Position numbers and translations under genes: made by a program. Positions 32,548 to 44,095 of a DNA stretch of 64,000 nt are shown in pieces; the first letter of the stretch is position 1, and each line of letters opens with the position of its first letter. The notes beneath the pieces are model-generated. The model was not told the origin of the DNA. It did not search any database and saw nothing but the letters and a program-made list of their open reading frames with translations. Source of the DNA: Gnetum montanum (Eukaryota > Streptophyta > Gnetopsida > Gnetales > Gnetaceae); contig MNCI01003795.1 in NCBI GenBank assembly GCA_015680685.1, positions 112,679 through 176,678 of the forward strand, in the 5' to 3' direction.

Positions 32548-33724
32548 ACACATGTGAGTTTGTTTTTCAAAAAGGCGAACAAAGAGAGTTTCGGAGGTGC
32601 CCAATGCTGTCCACTTTCTTGCTGTGATACTAGCATGCCCCTCTCTTTTATGTCACTCTTTAGGCTATAGATACAGCCTTCGGGGAATGTGAGACATCTT
32701 ATGCTTGCTAGGCAAACATTCTAAATGCCCCAACAACCTTGTTGTTGGTCGACCACAACTAACTCCCTAGAAATTTGATCCTGATAGCCAAGCCTCTCTA
32801 CAATGAGACACAAACGCAGTGAGTTACCCGGGTCATTCCCCTAGTCACGGCTGTAAGGCATTCTATTATGATGTTAATGATTTGAAGATGAGACAATGTG
32901 CTATGGGGTCCCCAAGTTGACCTGTTGACACCATGACTTGTCACTCTTTAGGCTATGGGGCCCCCAAGTTGAAATGTCATCCGTTTCCATCTTGCAAGAT
33001 TTATACCCAAGTTGAAGGGTTTATGGGGTGAAGTTTTATGTGTCCCTCTAGGGTATGATGTGAAAAAGTATCATTTTATAATCATATATTATAAATCGAC
33101 AAATCCCAAATAGTGAAAAAGTAATCTTGGATAGTGAATAAATCATCCTAGAGGTGGGTGGGGTGAGGTGGGAAAACACACCTTGGATAGTCATCTTGTT
33201 AGTTGGTGGTGCTAGGTGTGGATAGCATAACGAGGTACTTGAATAAGTCACCTTGTGGGGTGAGGTTGGCTTGTTGGTGGGGTGAGGTGTGAAAACACAC
33301 CCCAGACAGTGACAACCTCCTCTATGGCTCACTCATGTTAAGATGATTCAACCCTTCTGGTTTAAGACTAATGAGCTAATGTTTGATTAATGACATAACT
33401 CCCGTTGCCTTACCCAGGATCATGAGATCCTAACTCTCTAATCAACTTGCTCATCCTAACTTTGGGGCTCATTGTAGAGAGGCTCAGCTATCGAGATCAA
33501 ATTTCCGGGGAGTTAGTTGTGGTCAATCAACAAGGTTGTTGTGGCATTTAGAATGTCTATGCAATAGGCATAAGATGTTTGACGTTCTGGAGAGGTTGTA
33601 TCTATGGCCTAAAGAGTGACATAAAAGAGAGGAGCATGCCAGTATCACAACAAGAAAGTGGATGGCATTGGGCGCCTCTGGGACTCTCTTTGTTAGGCTT
33701 TCTGCAAAACGGACTCACTTGTGT
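32548..33724. repeat. 1.18-kb structure with long (about 240-bp) inverted repeats
   Basis: The left arm, 32548-32790 ('acacatgtgagt...caaagagag...tgcccaatg..gtccactttcttg.tgtgatact.gcatgc') is the reverse complement of 33480-33724 at high identity. The 690-bp core is non-coding and holds direct repeats: 'caccatgacttgtcactctttaggctatgggg' echoes the arm, and 'ggtggggtgaggtg.gaaaacacacc' occurs at about 33155 and 33277. No target-site duplication is evident. It could be a fold-back or Mutator-like non-autonomous element, or two opposed copies of a LINE 3' region. Confidence 0.8.
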
Positions 33725-34159
33725 ATCTGAGCTTAGGGTACACACGACACTCCAATAGTTCTCAGCTAGCTTTCAGCTGTTTGTACATGAGGACCCTAAC
33801 GTCTAATGACTCTAGCGTTACCTACTTCCATTGCTTTCAATTGTTGTATATATGGCGTTGTAATTGTCTTACCTCTAGTTCCGTTTTGTTGTCTAAAGAG
33901 TAGTAGAGGAGAAATGTGGGGGTTGAATGATTTATAGCCTGAAGAGTGGACCAAATGATGGGGGCCTTTAAGAGTGGTTTGTCTCTAAAAGTTGAAGACA
34001 CAATGCACCTCACCATGGTTGAAAGTACTAATGAAGCTGGTAAGGCCCATCCCACAAGAGTCAAAAATCAGCAAGTCTAGTGATCTCCTTGTCTGTGAAG
34101 TTGTTCAAGTAAACGAGTCCAGGTCTTCCTCCTGTTCCAGTCATGTAGCAGCAGTCCGA
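33725..34159. other. No feature seen
   Basis: Sequence between the inverted-repeat structure and the truncated 3' side of LINE-B. Short frames on both strands show no recognisable motif. Confidence 0.4.
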
Positions 34160-36361
34160 GGTAAACATCATCTTTTGGAACCAAGGAGAACCCCTAACTG
34201 TTGTATAATCAACCCCTTGAGCCTACCATTAGTGTTAGGTAGGTGAATTGCTGACTTCCCCTTGTTAATAGTCAACCCAATTTCCCCTGCCATTCGTTGG
34301 AGTGCTTTGTTAATGGCCACAGCCTGAGGCACTGCCACCCTCGAAAACAAGATAGTATCGTCTACATAATGTTCCACTAAGCATCTAGTTCCAGTAATGC
34401 CCAAACCCTACACCCCCTCCATTTTACAATAGGGCTGCATAGTGTCCATAACTAGAATAAAAATGAACGGCGACAGTGGATCAGACTATCTCAACCCCCA
34501 TTCTGGAGAAGAAAGCACCCACAACTTCCCCCCAGAGCAAAGGACAAAGCCCCAGACAATTGGATATGAATGCATAGATTAACTAGTGCAAGATGAAACC
34601 CCTTCCTTAGCATAATTTCACGGAAAGCCTCCCATGAAACTGTATTGTAAGCCTTAGAAATGTCAAGGTTCAGACACATACCAGGATACTTCGTGGACTT
34701 GAGAGAATGGAGAATCTCCTGTACTAGCAAAATTTGGTCCTGGATGTAACAACCCTTGATGAAGCCAACTTGCTAGGGCCCCACCAGGCATGGCATCAAC
34801 AACACTAAATGGGCAACCAGCATTTTGGAAAAAAGGCGAATGAGGGTGTTGCAAACACCAATTGGTCTAAAATGTACCAGCTTTGTTGGTTGGTCCGACT
34901 TTGGAATAAGAAGAATGTGCGAACAATATCTCCTTTCGAACCTGTTGCCATTGGAGCATGACATTGAAAGCATCTAGCAAATTTGCCCCCATCACATTGC
35001 TGAAAGCCTGAAAAATTCCACCAACCACCCATTGGGGCCTAGTACCTGTTCCTTCCTCATAGATCTTTGTGCTTCCTCCAGCTTCCTTTTGGAAAAGGGT
35101 TCTACAAGACAATGGTTATCCTCCATAGTGAGGACCATGTCAATTAAAATTGAGATCGGGTTCACTTGTTGACATTGACAAATTCGAGACCAATAATCTA
35201 ACAGAGCTTGCACAATCTGCTGATCTCCAGTGATTTCCTGTTTCTGAACCACAAGATTGTGAATCTTTTTTGCTTGGCAAGCAGATTTTGCCATGGCAAA
35301 GAAAAAACATGTATTTCGGTCTCCATCTTTCAGCCATTGTCCACGACCCTGCTACATCCAATATGCTTCTTCCTCAGTGTCTAAGGATTGGAGCTCAGCC
35401 AGAGTATCGCACTTCGTAGTTCCTAGATCTCTCCCTAACTCCTGCTCCACCTAAATATTTGAGAGTTTATGAAGTAGGGCCATTTTAGTGAAATGGAAGG
35501 AGAATTTATCTTCCTTTTTCTTCGCTTGTAGCACCTGCTTAACCTAAAGCAACCCTTGTTTAAGAAAATTCCTGGGCTCAACTTGCTCTGAGTAAGAGCC
35601 CCAAATGCTCTCCACCAGTGGTTGTAGCCATGGTTTCTGGAACCAAAAATGTTCGAACTTGAAAGAAGTGGTCCTTCCATGGTCCCTTTGCCCAAGACAC
35701 CTAGTATTGGGTGATGGTAAGATGCCATCCATTTTTTCCCCATCACCTTCACCCCTTGGTTTAGAAGGAAATGAAAGCTCACCTACACCCTCTCAATCCT
35801 TGTTAGCACCAGGTTGCTACCCTTTCGTTGATTGCTCCTCCATGTGAATTGGCAACCTCTGATCTTCGGGTCCACCAGCTCTAGAGCAGCCAAGAAATCT
35901 AGAAATTCTAGAGCACCTAGGGGCTCCTAGCCATCACCCCTAGACTTCTTCCAACCATACAGTCACTGCTTGAAATCCCCCACCAGAATCCATTGGTGTT
36001 TATCTTGAATTAGGGATGCAATCTTGTTTAATTCTTGTATCCATTCCTCCCAATGTTGAGGGCCATAGAAATTCATGAGCCAAATGCCCCCATATCTTAG
36101 GAACATTGTAATGCTCCAAGGTGAGTTGTTGATATCTTCAAAAGGATGCCGCAACAAGGAGGGCAATCCCTGGGCCCTCCCTCGACTTCCAACCAACTCC
36201 ATTTGCTATCCCTACCATCAAAGCCAGTGGCTTTCCTACTATTGAAGCTTGGTTTCTTGTAAGCAAACAATGTCACAATTCTCACTACGCACCATTTCTT
36301 TGAGGGTATTTCTTTTGTAGGAGGTACTGTGCCCCCTGTAGCTCCATGAGAGGATTCTCAT
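34160..36361 (-). pseudogene. LINE-B ORF2 (endonuclease and partial reverse transcriptase)
   Basis: It opens MRILSWSYRG...YKRNTLKEMV then SENCDIVCLQETKL at 36361, followed by MNFYGPQHWEEWIQELNKI and WILVGDFKQ (36100-35965), the endonuclease motifs. A linker region (35782-35435) follows, then RT blocks: ILIPKSDQPTKLVHFRPIGV CNTLIRLFSKML (34973-34870), LNLDISKAYNTVSWEAF (about 34660) and VEHYVDDTILF with YVDD at 34357-34368. It ends at INKGKSAIHLP...LGVLLGSK. Many frameshifts; zf-RVT and 3' UTR absent. Confidence 0.8.
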
Positions 36362-36822
36362 GTCTTGCTTGCAACAGATTTTTTGTAAGCTCCCTTGATG
36401 GTTGTTTGGATTCCCAAATCAATCTATAATTACGTTTTCTTAGAGTGAGATGCTAATCTCAATGGTTGATCGACTTTTCTAGAATTCGGCAAGATTGGGA
36501 AGGCATCACCCCCTGACACCCTTCTCGGCGAACTTAGCCATGGATGGTAGAGGTCTGCCTCTAGCCACTGATACCTAGCTTCCAAGTGGAGGTAGCTCCA
36601 CCTCCATCAGCTTTTGCCCACCCCTCAGGGTCACATGTGACCCTGGTGGTGTCCTACTAGTGTGGTCTTGCAACCTTGACCCAACATCCTTCATCTCCTT
36701 TGCCTCCTTCGCCTCCTACGCATCCTTTGCCTCCTTCACAGTTGTCCCAAGGCTCTCCTTCCCTTGCTATTCCTGCCCAGCACCATCCTTATTCGGTGAC
36801 CCTACCCTGCAGCCCCCTTGGC

Positions 36823-37640
36823 CTAGGCAAGTGGGCCTAGAGAAAATCGGCCCCCATGAGGGGCCCACGCCAACCTACCCTTGCGAGTCACAACCTTCCA
36901 GTCATCTTCCAATGGCTTCTTACTAGGCCCCTTCATCCCCACTTTGCAGTCTTTTGTTAGATGTTCTGCTTTTCCACAGGTGCCACAGTGCATCGTCGAC
37001 GAAGGCCTTTTGATGCCCCACGGTTCAGCCACCACATTCTCGTATTCGACAGCAACCTTTTCCTCCCTTGAGGGAAGGATCAAAGTGACCTCTTTAACCA
37101 AGTCCTTCAACGACAACGACCTTCACATGCAAAAACAAGCGAATCCCAATTGCTTCTTGGACCCCGTAAATCTATTAAACGAAATGAACTCACCAAAAAA
37201 CCTGGCTAGGGTTCTAAGAAAATCCAAAGTCTAGAACTTCCACAGAATCCCAGATATGTGAATCTAGACAGGAGCTTTGGTGAACAGATCTAGGTCACAA
37301 TGTGCACTTGGCTGCCAGTAAGTCAGAGCTAGTTCCCTTACCCCAGAAAACCAAGGGCCACCCACTAGAACCTTGTCCCTATTCGCAGTATTTTGAAAAG
37401 TGAAAAGCAAGAGATTTTCTAGGAGGTTGCGCACCTCCATGGGACAAGAATCCCAATGGGTTGCAACCCACTTCTTGACCAAATCGAAATTGGGGCTAGC
37501 ACCCGTAGAAACAAACTTCCCTATTAGGCTCAACTCAATGGTTTTGAGCCCCTTTGCAGGCGGCACCTTCATGTGCAGGCGCATCGAACCTTCCCCTCGC
37601 TCCCATGCCTCAATCTTCCTAACCCTAGGGCACTAGGAAG
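36823..37640 (-). pseudogene. LINE-B ORF1 (DUF4283 plus CCHC)
   Basis: 37584-37264 encodes GLKTIELSLIGKFVSTGASP, VKKWVATHWD, VRNLLENLLLFTFQNTANRD and KVLVGGPWFSGVRELALTYW, a well preserved DUF4283 domain. After a frame break, 37116-36823 gives SLKDLVKEVTLILPSREEKV AVEYENV, then the perfect knuckle CGTCGKAEHLTKDC (about 36980) and a basic tail ending ...GPLA. The two blocks were one ORF. It is the best preserved ORF1 of the three LINEs. Confidence 0.8.
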
Positions 37641-37984
37641 CTATTGGTCTAGACCTGGCTCCCCCACCGTCAGCTCCAAGCCTCGGGAAACCTGTGCCCC
37701 TTGTCTTGAGTCCACCATTTGACTCCATGCCCACTGCAGTGCTACTGTCTGCTTTGCAAACCTCCCCTCCACCCTTTGCGCTCCCTGAGTTCCTGCCCAT
37801 GTGTCCTGAATTGATTTTTTCTCTTTCAAGTCATTTTCAATGGATATTGTGTTTGAAAGTTGTATCATTGTTGATTTTTCTAAGTTGGGTTAGGATGACT
37901 AATAAAATCAGAATTGTAAAATATTAAAAATTGTAGATATGGATATTGAACCTGCAACCTGTTGGAAGATATTTTTATTAACTT

Positions 37985-38309
37985 TTTTTGAGAAAAGTGC
38001 AGGCAGTGTATTAATGAAAAATATGTACAAAAGGTAACAAAATAGTAACACGTGGGAGAAAACCCCCCAAGCATGCAGGCCTTAAAAACCGCCTCCTGTT
38101 AAGGACAGTCTATAGACAATAGACCTCAAACCCCACAAAATGGTCTACCAAAATAGAGTACAACAGAACATAAGCCTTGTAGATTCACCCAGGAGCAAGA
38201 ACCTAACACAAAATTGAAGATCTCGGACCCAGAACTCCCAAAACAGACACACAAAAAAACCCAAACCAGAACAATGATCACTAGCTGAGAAGAGAACACA
38301 CTCTGCCAC
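37985..38309 (-). other. 3' UTR and A-rich tail of LINE-C
   Basis: Minus-strand sequence with GGAGGCGGTTTTTAAGGCC, CTTGGGGGGTTTTCTCCC and then the terminal CATTAATACACTGCC block and A run. Comparable wording is found in the isolated LINE tail at 53390-53612. Confidence 0.6.
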
Positions 38310-39060
38310 CTAAATCGGATGTTGTAGCTGAGAGCAAGCACAATCAACATGCCTTTGACGATGAATAGTACCCAAAACCTCCCGATGCCTTATAGTATCC
38401 ATAAAAGCTGCCACTTGCTGAAATTCCTTGTAAGCCTCTTCCTTCAGGTGCCGTTCATCTTTGTTACCCAAAGAATTTGGATGCAGCTTGGCCAAAGTCC
38501 GACGAATAAACCTCTATAGTGCATCCCAAGATGTTTTTTGATTCACATTTATGATGACAAAAGGACATTTGCTGTCCTGAAACCAACGATGAATGTTGGT
38601 TTCATGAGCCAGGTCTTACTGGTGTTGCAGTTGTTAAGCCTCCAGCCGATCCTTCTCCCTCTACTCAGCTTTCACTACCTCCTTAGCAACCCTCTCCTGC
38701 TCCTCCTTGATGAGCTCCTACCGCAAGAGCTAGCGTAGCTCTGTTTAAGCTTCACTCTTATGCATAGCCTCCCTCAACACATTCTTGTTAAGCTCCTCTT
38801 TAGCCTTCTCCTGTAGACGAAAGGTGGTTTTTCTAGTGTGCGGGTAAACTACTACTCCCTATGTTGCTATTTGTCCTCCATCGTGCCCTTTCCTCCAGCC
38901 AAGCCGCATCAGCCACCTTTGCTGTAGCATGGATGAGGTCCACCACAAGGATTGGAGGCCATCCATCCACCAGTAGCAACCCAAAGGTTGACTCAACCAA
39001 ACAATCCCCATCTACCTGAGGCTTGCCCAAACTAGCATTACACGGTGCTTCATCCCCCAT
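38310..39060 (-). pseudogene. Coiled-coil ORF after ORF2 of LINE-C, unrecognised
   Basis: On the minus strand 39060-38833 opens MGDEAPCNASLGKPQVDGD and runs into a charged stretch (EERARWRTNSN). About 38820-38640 then reads LQEKAKEELNKNVLREAM, EELIKEEQERVAKEVVKAE and REKDRLEA with in-frame stops, a heptad-like Lys/Glu/Leu pattern. About 38600-38310 reads FVIINVNQKTSWDALWRFIR RTLAKLHP.SLGNKDERHLK EEAYKEFQQVAAFMDTI. It lies in a different frame from ORF2, directly before the 3' UTR. I do not recognise this module; it might be a third LINE ORF or a C-terminal extension after a frameshift. Confidence 0.5.
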
Positions 39061-39211
39061 TGGGTTTAGGGATGTTGGTTGATGCCACTCATAAAAAAGT
39101 AGAAAAGGGCCTGACTAGCTCATGATCCTGTGGCTGTGCTGCCCGCCGTAAGGCAACAATAAGCCCCAAGTGGCATCCACAACAGCGGTGATTCAAAGAA
39201 GCCAAGAAAAA

Positions 39212-42200
39212 TCAGGGCAGCTTCATAGCCCATCCATACCGCAAGCATTTAAAAAAAGTGAAGTGGGAGCCTTGGAGCTTCCACACATTGCCAGATTGGA
39301 TGAAGAACCAGTCAACTAGCTTAGCAGTGTCCTGCCACATCTGAGGTAAGGTTGACTTGGGCACTTGCCCACTTCCTGTTTTGGGAACTAGGCCTAGGAA
39401 AAAATCCATTGCATCTTGTAACCCTCGCCTAGTGGGTAGGATTACCTCACCAACCATAGGTAAATCAAGATACCCCACAATAGCTTCTTCTGTCATAATG
39501 ATTTGCACTCCATGGAAGGACTTAAAATTGTTATCCCAGTTACTGAAGAAGGCCCCATCTGCTAAATTAGGATCCCTTGTTAAGGCAGGAAGTGGATCTG
39601 CCCACCCGATTTGCGCAATCAAACCCCATAGCACTGAGTTAGCCTGTTAATTCTGATAGGTGGGCTCAAAAGTAGGAGTGACCCCATCATGTTGATTGCT
39701 TCAATCCATAGACAGGAACCAATTGCTGCCAACCTAACTTGGAGGAGGGAGATGCTTGGACTGAAAAACCAATGTGTTATGTGTTTTCCACAAGCACCAT
39801 AGTGTCGCTATTGCCTGGGAATCCCCAAATAGGAGGGAAGGACATAAAGTTGACATGTGCCAAATAGCTGAGAGAAGGCGCATTAGTAAATGAAATGCAA
39901 AGTAGTTTTTGGAGTTTATAGACAATGGATAGATGTCAATAATGGGTAGCCGCCATGCATGTAGAAGAGAGCAAAGCAGTAGTGCACCCTGTAGTGCAAG
40001 CCATAAAAGTACTTTGATTTTTTTGAGGAGTCTCCCCGCCCAGATGCTTTTCCAACCTTGAACTAGAGGATATAGATGTCGGATAAGGTCCCACGGTGGT
40101 GCCTCTAACCAATTATTTTGGGCCATATTACTAGCATGCTAGCATAAAGCCTGCTAGATGTAGGAGTCCCTACTACCTGGCCTCCATTGCTGATATTTAT
40201 TCCTCATGATCACAATCCATTGTGCTACATACTCATGAGTCTACATGAAATGGTTAATCAAGTGCTACAGCCTCATGGTAATGACATCCCTAAACTTTAA
40301 AATTCCCAGCCCACCAGTTGCCTTCAGTTTAGCGCCTTATCCCAACTGAGGAGGTGGATGCCATCACCCCCTTTTTCCCTGAACCAAATGAAGTTCCTAA
40401 TCAACTAATCCACCTGCTACACAATGGCAACCAGTCCATGAATTGTTGCAGTTCCAGGTGCACTTGCACTAGGCAGGATACCAAGGTTCTGACTAATCAA
40501 CCCCTTCACCTGGCAATCAACATTGAAAAAATGTAAAGCAGATTTACCTCTTTTGATTTCCATACCCAATTCCATGGCCATTCTCATGAGACTCGGTTGA
40601 GGGCGTGTGCTTGAGGGACCACTGCTCGAGAGAAGAGAATGGTGTCATTTGCCCAAGAGAAGAGAATGGTGTCATTGACATAATGTTTTGCTAAGTAGTC
40701 CACTCCCACAATTTGCAAATTCCACACCCCTTCTTGCTTGCAATAGATGCACATCATGTCCATGACCAGAATGAATGGATAGGGGTAAAGAGAATCTCCT
40801 TGATAAAGTCTTCACCTCGGGGAGGAAAACACCTGTAGTTGACCACTAATATCAAAGGAGTAAGCCCTAGACTCTTGGAGGTGAAGGCAAAGATTGATGA
40901 AATTTTGGTGAAGTCCCTTCTTGCTCATGACGTGTCCCAGCGCCCCCAGCTAATAGTATCATAAGCCTTGGTAATATCAAGGTCGAGGCACAACCTAGGT
41001 ACCTGGTTTCCGTCAAAGAGTGTAGAATTTTCTGTAAAACAATAATTTGGTCTTGGATATAGTGACCTTTAATGAAGCCTGTCTGTTGAACCTCCACTAG
41101 CTTAGCCATGAGAGGATCCAGACACTGAACAATAATCTTCATAAAAAGCCTCAATAGTGTATTGCAAACCCCAAGTGGCCAAAAGTGGAAGGGGTTTGTG
41201 GGGTTCAAGATCTTAGGGATGAGAAAATTCTAGAACAATTGATTTCATGCCTTACTTGCTGCCAATGAAACCTCAGATTAAAAGTATCAAGCAAATTGTT
41301 GCCCAAAACATCAATAAACTCTTTAAAGAATTCAATAGGCCAGCCATCGGGGCTTGGGGCACTAGCCTTTTTAAGGGAGGCCATGACTAGTTCCAATTCA
41401 TTCATAGTGGATGGGGTAAGGAGCCACTGGTTTTCCTCAACACTCACCATCGGCTGCATAGGGATGGAAACTTGGGAGGTTTCTCTAAACCTCCAAATAT
41501 CAGCCGAATACTGCTGCAAAAGCTGAGCAATGTCAGCAGTCTTTGCAACTGTTTCACCCCCATGGTGAAGTTGCTGAATCCTTTTAGCCCCAAAATTGGC
41601 CTTTGTCTTGGCAAAGAAAAATTTGGTATTCCTATCCCCCTCCATCAGCCATTGCACCATGGACCTTTGTTTCCAATAAGCCTCTTCGTTAGTAGCGACC
41701 TCCTAAAGCTCCTTAAGCATTGCATGTTCTTCCTCAAACAAAAGCTCCCCTTACTCTTGCTTGGCTTGGATGTTGAAGAGCTTTGCCCACAAGCAGGGCT
41801 TGAGAGCCTTGAAGGAGTATTTGTCCATTGTTTTCTTAGCATGAATTGCATTTTTTAGCCGAAGCAACCCTTGCTTCAAAAAGTCACGAGGATTTGAACC
41901 ATTAGGATAGGCATCCCATATCTCCTCAACTAAAGGCCTCAACCAAGTCTTCGATAACGATGACCGTTCAAACTTGAAAGGACTGCACCCACGTGAGGCA
42001 GGTCTGTTCACTTGACACACCACAGATCTATGATTAGAGGCTTGCCTCTCCTACTCCACAGTCACAACGTCATGATTCAACATAAGACTAGTACTGATTC
42101 AAATCTTGTCAATATGAGTCATGATCCTTTCTTGTCCCTGTTGCTAGTTGCACTAGGTAAACTGGCAGCCCTTGATCCCAACATCCACCATATCATTGTC

Positions 42201-42693
42201 CTGAAGGAATTGCAAGAAAGATTGACCCCTAGGAGGATCATTTGCATCATCTTCGAACTTTTCCCAACAATGCAAGCGTTGGTTGAAGTTCTTGCATTGG
42301 TTGAAGTTCCCAATGATGATCCATTGCTATTGGTTAGGGATCAACATAGCCATACAAGATAACTCTTGAAGCCGGTCTTCCCACTGCTTTGGCCCATAGA
42401 AGTTAGTGAGCCAAATCCCCAAGGACACTAAAAGGATAGTTACACTCCAGTTGGACGAGTTGAATAATGTTGATAGAAGCTGGGAGAGAGCAGCTAGCTC
42501 CCCTACCCAACTCCTACAAGCAACAAAATGAAGATCCCAGCCCTAACTGTTGCAACCAGTTGGCCTCTCGGTCGTGTGGTTTAGTTTCTTGAAAGCAGAC
42601 AACATTTCATCCCTCTCTATGCACAATATCTTTTAGGGTATTATGTTTATAGGGTGTACCTTGACCCCTACAATTCCATGTGAGGATTCTCAT
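39212..42693 (-). pseudogene. LINE-C ORF2 (endonuclease, reverse transcriptase, zf-RVT-like, extra segment)
   Basis: It opens MRILTWNCRGQGTPYKHNTL KDIVHREG..VVCFQETK at 42693. The RT begins at MVQWLMEGDRNTKFFFAKTK (41660) and shows SPDGWPIEFFKEF, FWPLGVCNTLLRLFMKIIVQ, TGFIKGHYIQDQIIVLQKIL and, at 40671-40682, YVND instead of YADD, so a catalytic Asp is replaced. A 27-bp in-frame duplication sits beside that motif. KKIKVLLWLALQGALLLCSL at 40040 marks the zf-RVT region. The frame 39634-39212 encodes a segment homologous to the end of LINE-A. Inactive. Confidence 0.8.
40631..40682 (-). repeat. 27-bp in-frame duplication at the RT active site of LINE-C
   Basis: 'agaagagaatggtgtcatt' at 40631 recurs at 40658. 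The period of 27 bp doubles the nine residues TILFSWAND next to the catalytic strand. Confidence 0.85.
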
Positions 42694-42895
42694 GGTTTAC
42701 TTGTGGAGCATTTTTAGTAGACCTCCTTCAAGATGGTCTGTGACCCAAGATCAACCTCCATCTGGGATTTTTTGGACCCAACCACTAGCCTCGATGGACA
42801 TCCTACTTTGTTAGTATTGGAGGCCAGGATGAATCCTTCATCATGTATTGTGCTAAGGATGTTTATCATTTTTGGCAAACCTAAGCCTTGTACTA

Positions 42896-43800
42896 CTAAA
42901 ATCTAGTCCCGTTGAAGGGGATTCCCCTTGGCTTTCTTGGGGGCAATAGGAGTACCCACCCTAGGGCTCTTTGAGGGAGACAACAACGTTCTCCTAGGGG
43001 ATTTCTTAGGGGAACAGGAGACTGGTTGCGTTTTTGTGTGAGACTGACCTTGACCTTGTCGCCCAACCAACATCCAACCCGCATCTGGGTGGGTTTTGTG
43101 GGTTTTGGGGCCAGGCTCCTTGGTTTGGACCGGACAATTGTAAGACGCATGATTGTTTTTCTGCAACTTCCGCAAGGGGGCACCAATGGTGTTGACATTG
43201 TGGATGGTTGGTTGACCGACACATTCTTATATTCGATTGTAACTATTTCTTTACCTGATGGAAGGTCCAAGATTATGTCCTTGACTACGTCTTTGGAAGA
43301 TAGGGACTGCCAGACACAGAAACTCACGTACCCCATACTTATCTTAGATTCGGTGAACTTGTCAAAGTTGATATATTTGCCACAAAACCTTGCTAGGGTT
43401 TTGAGAAAGTCAGAAGTCCAAAGCTCCCATAGAATGCCTGCAACCCTAATCTAGATTAGCGCCCTTGCAAAAAGCTCAATGTCCCGGTGCACCCTTGGTT
43501 GTTAGTGAGTGAGAGCTAGCCCACGAGTGCCAAAAGACCATGGACCACCCAAGAGCACCTTATCATAGTGCTTTGGGGTTTGGAAAACAAAAGGAAGCAG
43601 GTCATTCACCAAGCTTAATACCTCCACATCCCCAATCCCCCAATTTGCCACAATCCATTTTTAAATAAGCTTCGTTTTTGGTTGAGCCCCTTTTGAAATG
43701 AATGTTTCCACCAAGCTAAGCTGCATGGTACACAACCCCTCCTTTGGTGGTTGGCATACCTGTAGCCTCATGAACCCTTCTTTGTGGGTGCATGCATCAA
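42896..43800 (-). pseudogene. LINE-C ORF1 (DUF4283, damaged knuckle)
   Basis: The minus strand reads GLCTMQLSLVETFISKGAQP, KWIVANWGIGDVEVLSLVND LLPFVFQTPKHYDKVLLGGP WSFGTRGLALTH, then LKTLARFCGKYINFDKF and MGYVSFCVWQSLSSKDVVKD IILDLPSGKEIVTIEYKN. The zinc knuckle is split by a frameshift: CGSCRK in one frame and NNHASYNC in the next (about 43185-43140). A Lys/Pro-rich tail follows to 42900. An Ala/Gly/Arg-rich leader lies upstream to about 44050. Confidence 0.76.
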
Positions 43801-44095
43801 TGTCGCCATCCCTTGGATGCTAGGATGCCTCCTAGCGTGTGGCCCCAGAGTCCACCACCCTACCACATCCGACAACCTCCGAAGCCCCACCAATAGAACT
43901 TGCTCTAGAGCTGAGTGAACCTTGGTCACGCTCACCCGCTCCGCCAGCCGCCTCCCCTCCAAGATCCAGACCACCACCTGTGCCCGCTTGTCTCTCTTCG
44001 CTTGGCCTAGCTGACCCCGTGCTCCCAGCCCCTCCTAAGCTCCTGCCTCAAGACCCCTGCCCATTGATGTTCCCCCCAATGGATCCAATCATTCA

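Larger units (their letters stand above)
34160..37870 (-). mobile_element. L1-type LINE-B (-), 3'-truncated
   Basis: ORF1 (37640-36823) and ORF2 (from 36361) lie in antisense to the host gene. The element stops inside the reverse transcriptase near 34160, before zf-RVT, so it lost its 3' part after insertion or by rearrangement. Its 5' edge near 37870 is close to the 3' tail of LINE-C at about 37985, both on the minus strand. Confidence 0.72.
37985..44095 (-). mobile_element. L1-type LINE-C (-), near full length, about 6.1 kb
   Basis: On the minus strand it carries ORF1 (about 43800-42896), ORF2 (42693-39212), a further coiled-coil frame (39060-38310) and a 3' region ending TTTTGTACATATTTTTCATT AATACACTGCCTGCAC followed by an A-rich run at about 37983-37990. 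That tail closely resembles the LINE tail at 53530-53612. It is the most complete LINE in the window and longer than usual because of the material after zf-RVT. Confidence 0.72.

Noticed and set aside
37930-37975. B-box-like GGTTCAATATCC on the minus strand as a SINE
   Set aside because: No A-box-like partner at the right distance; it lies between a LINE tail and the start of LINE-B.
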